Source: Hoplostethus atlanticus (Eukaryota > Chordata > Actinopteri > Trachichthyiformes > Trachichthyidae). Taken from it: a stretch of 64,000 nt of DNA. The notes below the pieces were generated by a model. That model was not told the DNA's origin and searched no databases. It saw nothing but the letters and a program-made list of their open reading frames with translations. The stretch covers positions 1,717,001 through 1,781,000 of the forward strand of contig JAXDDX010000073.1 in assembly GCA_034670405.1 (NCBI GenBank), written 5' to 3'. The position numbers were made by a program, and so were the translations under genes. Below are positions 38,705-48,380 of the stretch, one piece after another (position 1 is the first letter of the stretch; the number at the start of each line of letters is the position of its first letter).

Positions 38705-38706
38705 GA
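38670..38706. repeat. (TG)n(AG)n microsatellite inside the hAT trailer
   Basis: About twelve TG units pass directly into six AG units, between the poly(A) signal and the right terminal repeat. It may be part of the family consensus or have grown after insertion. Confidence 0.9.
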
Positions 38707-38794
38707 AGGGATGGGGTGATGTTCATGTGTGCCCATGTGTATGATGTGGCTCTTTGCGGTAACACAGTAAAAAATGTGGCTCTTAGTCTCTGAC

Positions 38795-38810
38795 TGGTTG
38801 GCCACCCCTG
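38795..38810 (-). repeat. hAT right terminal inverted repeat
   Basis: Read on the minus strand it begins CAGGGGTGGCCAACCA, matching the left end over 13 of 16 bases. Confidence 0.9.
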
Positions 38811-38818
38811 ATCTAGAT
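38811..38818. repeat. Target-site duplication, right copy (ATCTAGAT)
   Basis: These eight bases lie directly after the right terminal repeat and match 36358-36365 exactly. They fix the element boundary to the base. Confidence 0.92.
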
Positions 38819-40489
38819 GGTTTAGCTCATGGCATATACCTTTGAGAAGCTGTCAAGCCTCAACTGCATTTGCTGACATATAACTGGATCTAAATCACCT
38901 TTTAAGAGGGTGTCAGATTTGGTTATCAGTGTGGACTAAATGGTAAATTAACAAAATGTAGGTTGAAATCCCCATAAGCGATCCTCCTCCATTGGCCATA
39001 AAGATAGAATGGATATTTTATAGTGAGGTTTTCATTTGAAATTCCCCATAGAGGTCCAAAGGATAATCTTTCCCCCAAATACACCATCTCTGTCAAGATG
39101 TATTGTGATACTATAGAGACATGGATTTTTTAGATCATCATCAAAACAAAGTGGTCATGAGTAAAAATGTGCAATTACCTCTCCCCTAGTGCTGGAGAGA
39201 GGCACATCATCCTCTTGATCCTCTTCCTCCATCTCCCCCTCTTCTCTCTCTTCATTCTCTTCAGCCAAAGGTATTCTGCTGAATAATTCAGTGCTGTAGA
39301 GCATGTAGCACACCGTGTCAGGCTAATTTGGCATAGAATGGGAAGTTAAGACATGCTTTGTCTAGGTGTTAAATATCTTACACAATCAAAAGTGAAATTA
39401 GCCCTTTTCTGTTTTCTGTTTTAGCTTTTGTGGAGCTCAGACCTGTGAACTTCCAGTTATGTCATGCTCTCTCTAACCACCAGGCAACCTTATAACATCT
39501 CAAAGGAATATACCGGTCTCTTCCAGTCTAGCTGCTTTATGTAATCAAAGATCATCTATGTTTTAGAAGAGGAGTTATTCAATAATAAAATACTGGCCCA
39601 CCGTTCAGTCTGCATATTTGTGCGTCAACCATCACATCTGCACTTCCGTCCTCCAATTTTGCGACAGAGACAGCATAAGCATAGCCGTTACCGTAGCAAC
39701 AGATCTGGTGCAGACCTGAAAACGTTTTTTTTCTCAAACAATAATTTGGTTTAGAGTCAGTAACCAAGGATGCCAATGTTTAGAACCAAAACATACAGAA
39801 AACATATGAAATAACAACTTATAAAACATACATTATAAGTAATATGTTTGTATGTGGAAATGAAGTATGTGGGCATGTGTTGTATGCATATTCAAGCAAT
39901 GCACAATTTAAGTTGGGTTAAGTTGAAACTAGCAGAGACAGACCTCACTTGTTCTCTGGATGTCACCATTCATCTCAGAGGCTGAATCTTTCATGTGGTA
40001 ATTCAAATTTGTAGGTCAAGTCTCCTATGACACCTATATCTACTATATAGGGGGAAAGCGGCCGTGGCTCTCTTTCTCCAAACTGAGATTTAAAGGATAA
40101 AGGGTGACATTTTCCCCCGTTTTGTAAATTAATGCAATTGATCTGCCTAACAAGAACAAAGTTAGGTTTCCAAATACCGCCTGATAAAGAGATTAAGTCT
40201 TTAAATGGCTTTCCAGAGGCGATCTTTATTGCAAGGCCTGAAGTAAGGGCATTGAACTTTCAATTAGAATTTCTAATAGGCTATTGACTGGAATGTATTA
40301 AATGTTGCTACACAGCTGTATAGATCCTGAGAGGGGATTTTTCTGGATCCAGGGTACATGACCCCAAAATCCCTCAGAGTGAGATACACCAACATTCACC
40401 GCAGTCACCTGATGTATGTAGTTATTGAGTTGAACATGTGTTTTCCCTCCATAAGTTCATGTGGTTCTAATTGTGATTGCTAGATATGA
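38819..40489. other. Intronic stretch, no gene seen
   Basis: Unique or AT-rich DNA. 40100-40290 looks like a possible conserved element. No coding evidence. Confidence 0.4.
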
Positions 40490-40815
40490 AGGCGTTTACT
40501 TTAAACAGCATTATGTCGGCCCACCTTTGTAATCTATGGTAATTTCACTAAAGCCTTTTGATCCTTCTATCCTTTTATTTGTGGTCAGGATTTTTTTTTT
40601 AAACTCTGTGTCAGCTTGGTTCATTCGTTTTCTTGGGCTAAGCTTTGATGTCGCTCCAAGGCCTTTTGTTAGTCTTAATTTCCGAGGTTCTTCGTTTCCA
40701 AGCGTAAGGGCTGTTTCTAATTTTCTGTGATTGATCTCAGGGTCTAAATCCGATTTAATTGCCTCTAATGCCATATTAACTGTTGTCAAAATATTTTTAC
40801 ATGTCATCCTAATTC
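40490..40815. promoter_or_regulatory. Candidate conserved non-coding element
   Basis: Unique sequence open on both strands (98 and 64 codons), without splice context or recognisable protein. It ends before a CT repeat at about 40885. A conserved non-coding role is inferred. Confidence 0.3.
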
Positions 40816-41099
40816 AGCTTGCTACTCCTCGAACAGCACGGTCGAGGAGCGTTACATCTGTTTTTCATTCTCTCTGTACCACTCTCTTCCCTCTCCCTCT
40901 CTCTCTCTCTCTCACTTTTTCCATCTCTGAACCATAATTTTCTCTGTCTTTCTTATTCCCACCCTCTCTTTCTTTCTGTTACACAGACATTGTAGCTGCA
41001 GGTGATTATAAGCTTTGAGAAAGCGGCATCAGGATACGATTTGTCAGGGCCTAACAGCCCATTCTGTTCTGAGGGGTTAACATTCTGTTTGTGTTACAG

Positions 41100-41420
41100 T
41101 GTATTCAAACTCTAATTAAAACAACATTACATTCCCCATCTGCCAATCTCCCATAATCTTCTTTAATTGCAGTAATTAAACTATATTTACATGTGCAAAA
41201 TACTTGTAATTTAGCAAATTGCACTCTACACTCTGCACATTTAATCAGTGGCGCTGCAGTGGAATGGAGTGATTTCAGTGTTTTGATTTCAGCGGTGGGC
41301 TGGTTCTGACGGGGTAAGTGGACCTCTGCCTGAGGCCTCGGAGAGGTTAGGAAAACAAGCCATTGGAGAGGTATTGTCATTGGGCTCTGATTGCAGCTCA
41401 TGTGCCTAATTATAAGCCTG
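41100..41420. promoter_or_regulatory. Candidate conserved non-coding element (three TAATTA)
   Basis: TAATTA at 41113, 41173 and 41407 in unique sequence just before a GT microsatellite. Inferred enhancer. Confidence 0.4.
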
Positions 41421-41450
41421 AGCTCCCTTGTGAAGCCAGGCAGAGCTAAG

Positions 41451-41484
41451 GTGTGTGTGTGTGTGTGTGTGAGTGTGTGTGTGT
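41451..41484. repeat. (GT)n microsatellite with one GA interruption
   Basis: Ten GT units, GA, then about six GT units. Confidence 0.92.
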
Positions 41485-42579
41485 ATCTGTGTTCAACCGA
41501 TCATTTGTAGGCTTGTGTATTGCGTTGTGGCTTATTGTTGCTTGCACATATGATTGACACCAACCATCCCCTTTCATTTCTGCAACGTGCAAAGTGAATT
41601 TGTTGAGGTGTAATTGCCACCTAAACAGAGAGAACCAAAATGAGGCAATAAAAATCGGGAATTAAACCTGCAGCTGGTTAAGCAACTGCTGCTGTAATGA
41701 AAACGTTAAGCATTGTCTCTGGCTGAGGAGGAACAGCATGCTTGCTTTCAGATTAATGGTATTAGATAGGTATTAATGTAGAAGAGGGAATTTGTCAAGC
41801 TGTAGCTTTATATTATCATCGCTAATAAGCTAGCTTTATAATGCCCCGCAAGATGACACTATATTTCAAAGACTCAGCGCGGTTTATTCATCCGCTGTTG
41901 AATAAATACTAAATACTCTGTCATGCTGATGTTCATGCTTCGTGTTTGTGGTTGGTCCTACAGTAAGTCCAGTCCAAAAAAGCCTGAGCTTAGGTTTCTA
42001 GTCGTGTCAGGCAGGTCCGTGGACCAGTAGTTCCTGTAAGGGGCGACTGGCTCTCTCTCTCTTGACTGTTGCTGAGCAGCTAGCATTAGGCATGTCCTCT
42101 TGGCCTAATTACATTCCTGTCTGCCTGGATGGGAAAAGCCCCTATCAGGCCAGATGGAACCTCTGTAACAGCTCAGCAGTTTAGAGTCATGGGTCCTGGC
42201 CTGGCCGACCCCCGTCACCCCCCCCCCCCTTCTCTAGCCGTTGGCAGGTGGAGGCAGGTGGAGGCAGACCTGGCAGGAAGAACTGCTGCTACTGCCGCTG
42301 CTGAGGTAATTGGTGTGCTTCACTGAGAGACCCCCCCCCCTCTCCCCTTCCAGAGCTGCTTATTAGCTTCACACCAGCACTATGCACATCATTAGGACAT
42401 ACCACAGAGGAAAGTGGGAGAACTGAAGGGAGATTTTGCAGAGGGGAACTATCTGCACCAAAACACAGTGCCCAAATTTAATGCTCTCTTGATTTCAATG
42501 AAAAATGTTCTTTTGGTAGTCGTTATAATAGATGTTTCCCCTGTTCATCCAACTGAGGATTTAATTGCTCATCCTATTA
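41485..42579. other. Intronic stretch, no gene seen
   Basis: 41600-41900 is AT-rich, unique and possibly conserved. C-rich runs occur at 42218-42229 and 42330-42340. Confidence 0.4.
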
Positions 42580-42860
42580 CCGCTAGATTGTGACTGACAC
42601 ACAAAGGATGGTTTCATCTGCTTGGTTTGAATATAAAAGGCAGCTGCGGCTCTCTGAGTTAGAGAGCATATTTAAAGGAGAGCAGCAGCAGTAGCTGGGG
42701 GGTAGCGCAGTGCAAACGATGTCATAAGATGGACAGAGCCCCAAATCCTCATTAGCCGACACGTAGTTCCTCTTAATTAGTTTCCATTCACTGTAATTAG
42801 CATGGATGAGGCTAATCATCTGATGTGAAAGCAATCTAACGCTTGGGATACAGCGTCCTT
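42580..42860. promoter_or_regulatory. Candidate conserved non-coding element (paired TAATTAG)
   Basis: Two TAATTAG motifs at 42774 and 42794, with GGCTAATCATCTGATG nearby and CAGCAGCAG before them. Inferred. Confidence 0.38.
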
Positions 42861-44879
42861 GGCCTCTCTTTCATGTCAGGTTCACAGACATTTTTCCTTT
42901 AGGTGCTATTTCTCTTCTATAGGCTTTTCCAGGGGGAAAAAGAGCCGGCATTCATGAGGTTCTTTGTTTTATGTTTTTTGAAGGCAATGTTTTCTCTGTC
43001 CAACAATATGTTCAGCTGCACGTCTACAGTGAGGTCATATATTAATAGGAAAGTAAATTACATGTCTTGTTCCTCTTTTTTTGCTTCAAAGGCAAGGTCA
43101 AGCAGGAGGTAGCAGAAGATGATGTGAGGAAGGTGGCTAACATGAAAGGCCTCTCAGGGCTTTCTGTTAAAGGGTTTTTGCTCCATTGTTAGCCTGACTC
43201 CATTCAGCAACCAACTATTCAGTCTGAAACCAAAGTGTGTCAGTGCATCAGGATTTGAAAGGCTCTCTTTTTATTTTCGATAGACCACATATTTTGGCAG
43301 AGATCTTCAAGGCCTTAGATGAATAATGGAACAAAAAACTGGATATTGCCATCGACGGTTGTGTGATGTTTCAGGCTCATTTCTTTCTTACTTTCTCAAC
43401 TTTCTCCTGAAAAGAAAGCTTGTTTTCTGTCCTTGATCAAAACAAATGTTTATGCTTCTGCCCGTGTAACACAATGGAGCAGGACCAGGAGGAGAACAAA
43501 AGCAAAGTGATCGAGGATTTTGTTGTTGGAAACACAGAGCGGAATGATTGATAATCTCTCCTTGCCTGTCAAGCCCTGGAGAGAGATATTCCTCCCACTA
43601 ATGTTGCATCTGCTGCCAATCATCCTTTGTCTCATCATCCTCCAGTGGTTATAGCACTCCAAGCTCTATGTGTCTTAGGTGTTAAAGAACACATTCTACG
43701 AACACTTAGAGAACTGAAACAAGGATCATAGATTGCCAACTGTTATATATATGAGGGGGGTGGGGGGTATTCACAGGATATGAGCTTTTTATTTGATTTT
43801 CTCCCTCGGGGATTTTAGTCCCCTGCTCTCTGTGTCTTTATTGATACCAAATCCCCCAAGTGATCCCTTCAAATCTTAAATGTGTATCCACTCTCCACAA
43901 AATGTCCTTGCACCTAATGTCTTGGCCACAGACAAAAGGATGTGAGCGCCTTCCAATCGTCAGACCCAGTTTAGGATTGTTTTTTTCCCAGAGTGCCCAG
44001 GGCGTGCTCTCCCTTACTTGGCCCCTTAGAGCTGTAGATTGAAGCCTGATCTAAAGCAGAGCCCTGTTTATCCCCTCTACTCAATGTTATTATGACAGTG
44101 ATTATCTCCGACTGAGAAGAGTTGGATGGGTCCACACTAAATTAGATGTGTATAGACCAGACAGTATCATATTTCTGGCATTTCAACATCTTTCTGTCAT
44201 TCTCTCATTTCTCTGTCTCTTATTATTTCTTTCTTATGCTTTTTCTTTTCTGCGGGCGGGATCTTTTTTTGTGAAATGGAGTGTTTGGCATGAACTTTTG
44301 CCATATGCCTGCAGTTTTGCCAAAAGTATTCAGAGCAGCTCTTTTCCTGCGCCAAGTGTTTGGCCATCTGTTTAAGTCTTTAACCAGCAGTGTCCAGGGA
44401 CTTCATCAAGCTTGAACTGTGAAGTCAAATGGTTTTCTTCAGCTCCCAAATCAAGCTATGCAGTGCTGTGCAGATTTACTACACTGGCAATCGCAAGCAA
44501 TCGCACACAGATATTTTATTATTCACTACACTGTTGCATTTATGAGTTTTGTACTGTATGATGGGTTTTTCCAGAACTGTTTATATATATCATTAAAATT
44601 ACAATATAGTTTTGGATCCTTCTAAGTCACTTTTCGGAATAACAGTTAGCAGACAGGAAATATATTTGTGTTAGTTTGATAGTAAGTGTTTAGTATGTGT
44701 GAATGCAGGTGCAGACAAATAGCTAAAGCAGCTGCTATCATCAGTGCAAAGGACCTCTTTACTAGCTCTCTAGTTTATACGGGCCGTACTACCACTAGCA
44801 GACCGAGGCTTTAGAGCCTGAGAGAATGCGCTGCTCCTCAAACCAGCAGAGACGAGAAGATAGCTTTTGTATGAGGGTG
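42861..44879. other. Intronic stretch, no gene seen
   Basis: Unique sequence with pyrimidine-rich patches at about 43370-43410 and 44200-44260. Short frames are unrecognised. Confidence 0.45.
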
Positions 44880-45120
44880 GGGTTCATTATGCAGCGTGCA
44901 GGACACCATTATTAGCCCCATTACACACAATGACAGCCGCACATTCATTCTCTACCTGCTTTTTAAAGCCGCCCATAAATAATGAGGGCTCCAGCAGGCT
45001 TCCTCGTGGAGGAAGGGAAAAAGGTCGTTACAGCCCCGGCCTCCATTTGTCAAAATTATTTCATAATCTCAGGTCGCGAGGAGGGCTTTTGCTTTAGTTA
45101 ATTTGTAGATGGGACCATTG
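44880..45120. promoter_or_regulatory. Candidate conserved non-coding element
   Basis: CATTATTAGCCCCATTA, CCATAAATAATGAGGG and TTAGTTAATTTG lie in unique sequence. CCATAAA resembles a posterior HOX/CDX site. Inferred. Confidence 0.4.
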
Positions 45121-45359
45121 AACATAAATTTCCTTTAGCAATCAGTGTATTACTCTTTGTTGTGACCGTCGTTGACAGTAGACACTGCAGCAGTGAAGTA
45201 GTGAAAATTAAAAAGATTATAAGTTGCCCATGTTGCAATTACATTTATTGAAGAGTTTTATGGATGGAAGTAAAAGCATGATAATAGTTCTCAGGCAAAC
45301 AAGCATCCAAGAATTTTACAATGTACTGCAACGTCACTGCATTTCCTGTGCTGCCAGGT

Positions 45360-45860
45360 CATGGCGCTGTCCTGGTTAAATGTGCACTGGCTGGGAATCG
45401 GTGGCATTGTGCAGTATAATTACCCCAGCTTTTATCAGAATGACCTCTCTGACAAACTTCCCTGGTGGAAGGAGACACCTGAGAGCTTCCACACTTCCTA
45501 TCTGCCCTTGTTTTATCGAAAAGGCCCCGCCTGAATGGATAATAGAGCCCCTGTTCTCCCAATACACGGATAATGGAGGGTGGAGTGGTCCTCTTTGGCA
45601 GACTACTGCCTCTTCCCTGCACTGGAGAAACCAATACCAGGCCTATCGGCTGATATATGACACTAATACACAGGCTGACTGGGGCCCTAAACAGAAAAGA
45701 GGGATTGTTCCGACTTTCGACTGGCTGTAGGATCCATGACTCACAGGTACCGCACTGTCTGGCCCCCGAGACCGCTCTAATTGCTTTACATCTGTACAAA
45801 GGTTTCTTGTAATCGGGCCTTCTGCCTCCATTTGTCTTCCTTTCACTCTCCTAGTGAAGG
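45360..45860. promoter_or_regulatory. Candidate conserved non-coding element, open on both strands
   Basis: A 500-bp unique, GC-balanced block is open for 146 codons on the minus strand and 116 on the plus strand. Neither translation resembles a family and no splice sites frame them. Low stop density by composition is the simplest explanation, with possible strong conservation. Confidence 0.35.
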
Positions 45861-46779
45861 CCTTAATTGGTCTTAGTGGGGCTTTTTTTCCAGTTAGCTC
45901 CCGGGCCTGAGCAAGTAGAAGACTTTACCTTGGGGGGCAGTGGGGTTTGCCGGTTGGTAGTGGTTGGGGAGGTTGCAGAGGAGAGGAAGTCAATACTTCT
46001 TTTACCTTTAACACTTTAATTAATGTTCTCCTGACAAGGAGTTTTTTCCCATAGCTTCATATGGGGGGTTGAGCTCCTGGGATCCACACAAGAATCAAGA
46101 CTTACGGAGCTTTGTGAGAAAATCTCCCATGCAGTCTCCAGAGGTCAATCGACATTTGCTGGGAACCCAGTTCTTTTTTGTCGATTATTAGTGCACATTT
46201 CTATGTGTGTACATGCGCGTGTGTTTGTGTGTGTGTGTGTGTATACTTGTTTCTGCTAGTGTACATGTTGGGGCTTTGTGTGAACATCATGTAACCCCGT
46301 ACTGAAAGTCTATAATTCTCACATTTTGAAGTAATGAACACTTCAGCTAAATGTAGCCACTGCTATTGGTATTGTTCTGAGCTTGGGACTGTATTAACAC
46401 AAACATATTATTCTTGGTTGTCATGTGTGCAGTCAGTTCGAAAATATTAAGAAATCGTTTCTCACAGTACATGCTGCATGCTTCCAATTAGCTTTTGCAA
46501 ATGCATACTGTGGTTGGAGGTCTTTTTGTCGGTCATAAAAGTCCGGCGGTTTCTTATTTGCTTTCATTAAACTACTCAAGAGTATTTACTTGTAGTAAAG
46601 TGCAACTGTAAGCCGAGACAGATTCCCAGGGCGTAATGTGACCTACCTCACTTTATCTGACTGGGCCCCTTTCACACTTGTCTTTGCTCAGAGATAACAT
46701 CTTAAGTACACACTCCACATCTTTAATTTGAGATAGCACGACCAGTTCCTGTTTCTGAACTTGCATCCCCTTCGTAACA
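45861..46779. other. Intronic stretch, no gene seen
   Basis: Unique DNA with a GT repeat near 46220. Confidence 0.4.
46217..46243. repeat. (GT)n microsatellite
   Basis: CGCGTGTGTTT followed by about nine GT units. Confidence 0.88.
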
Positions 46780-48100
46780 CAAATGTATACGACCCTTATC
46801 ACAGAGTTAAAGTTTACTGGACCAGCACCAGCATGGGAATATGTGGCGTCATAATTACCAATATGTACTCAGACTGGTGAACATGCATCACAAGCTGTGA
46901 ATGTGTTCTCAGATTGTTAAATGTGTAATGTCATACTTACAAATGGGGATTCACAAATGTATCATAATCGGCAAATAAAGACCAGGATTTGTAATTGTGA
47001 TTCAACATTTGTGAATGCGTGGGAAGATGTGTTGTGAAAACAAAACAATTCAAATTCAGCAAAGAGAAATACTGATATTCACAATTGCACAATAATATGT
47101 GCAAATAACTGAATGACATTTTCAAAAATAAATCCACATTTTTATTAAATTCTTTGAAGTTAAAGTCTTTAGTTTTGTGCCTGTCTAGCTCTCAGTACAT
47201 TAACAACTACTTGAATTGAACTAATTGAACTAACAACTATTGAATTTCAGAGTACATTTCTACAAGTTTACAAATGTGAATATGCATTTACACATTTACA
47301 AATCTGCATAATAAAATCATGATTTTATCTCCATACACTAGAAATAGACATAGGCCTAAATTACCACAGTTCTACATGTCTAACCAAACTCTATTGTATG
47401 CTTTCTTTTGTATGGGAACATATTGTAGTGTTAAAAAATTATGTAAAATATAAATATAATATAAAATCATTAAAGTAATAATCAGTGACCTTTTCATATA
47501 AATTTCCACTTTCCTACTGTTGATCACTGATTGATATAACACAGTAATGATTCAACCCATTAATGCTTTTACATTTGCTGTTCTAAACACCCTGTGTCTG
47601 GTAGGTCTTACCTCTATCCTCTGGCACACAGGAAGTGATGCGTTTTACGTTTCCAGTAGCAGTGTTTAGTATAAATAGAAGAAGAACTGGGTAGTTAGCA
47701 TGAGCAGCGATAGCCACCGTGGCTGAACATACAACATACAACAGAAACTCAAAATTCATGAGCAGAAAATCCAAGGAACAAGACGTCATAGTACTGGAGA
47801 CACTGTTTGATTGACAGGTGATGTCAACAAAATCAATAAAACAAGGATCTCGGAGATCCCTTTAACAATAAATCTCTAGCCTTAGGATTTGGGTTTGTAA
47901 TTGGATATTGAATAAACCACTGAAACGGCACATTTTCATGGCATCAAGTGACAAATGCAGGTCAGTCAGTCTGGACTGGAGACGTTTCACTCTTCTAATT
48001 GAGAAAATAATTTTCTCCAAATCACGTTTGTTGTTTATAGAGCGGTATCTACTTGATAAAAAGGAAGTAAAAGTTCTATTATTCTGAAAATGTAACCTTA
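46780..48100. other. AT-rich repeat-like stretch, no gene
   Basis: Many variations of ACAAATGTGAAT and TTTACAAAT occur between 46890 and 47310, including an exact inverted pair (ATTCACAAATG 46949-46959, CATTTGTGAAT 47006-47016). The rest is AT-rich with no coding evidence. It is probably old transposable-element sequence. Confidence 0.4.
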
Positions 48101-48380
48101 ACTATGAAGCTTCACACCTTAGCTGAGATTTTTCACACAGCTCCCACAATCCTCTTCCATAGTCAGGAAGAACTACTGTGTATACGCTACCTTTGAGTGT
48201 TCATGCAAACATCTGAGGATTTTTTTTTTCAAAAGTTAAGAATTTTTGTTCACAATTTACAACCCTGTCTGACATAAATTATGGCCGATATTTGCACTTT
48301 TGCAATGTTTTGTTAAATATTTACCTAGCTAGCTAACCACAAATGTGCCATGGGACTGTACAGAATCTCATCTTGTTTTC
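48100..48380 (+). repeat. Dispersed repeat, copy B (unknown family)
   Basis: It shares TTAACTATGAAGCTTCACA at the start and CAAATGTGCCATGGGACT (48340-48357) at the end with the copy at 1439-1610. It is longer internally and lies in AT-rich, repeat-like DNA. Confidence 0.55.

Larger units (their letters stand above)
36366..38810 (+). mobile_element. Full-length hAT (Buster-like) DNA transposon, 2445 bp
   Basis: The left end reads CAGGCCTGGCCAACC. The reverse complement of the right end reads CAGGGGTGGCCAACC, so the terminal inverted repeats differ at only 2 of 15 positions. Both ends are flanked by the identical 8 bp ATCTAGAT (36358-36365 and 38811-38818), the target duplication length of hAT elements. 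Inside are about 240 bp of leader, one transposase gene split by a frameshift, and a 350-bp trailer with a poly(A) signal. The duplication fits both published hAT target patterns I recall, nTnnnnAn (Ac) and nnnTAnnn (Buster). The protein resembles the vertebrate hAT group related to the GTF2IRD2, SCAND3 and ZBED5 genes, by memory. Perfect flanks and a nearly open gene indicate a fairly recent insertion. Confidence 0.93.

Noticed and set aside
45359..45799. 146-codon minus-strand frame as a coding exon
   Set aside because: An equally open plus-strand frame overlaps it and neither resembles a protein family. Kept as a non-coding candidate instead.
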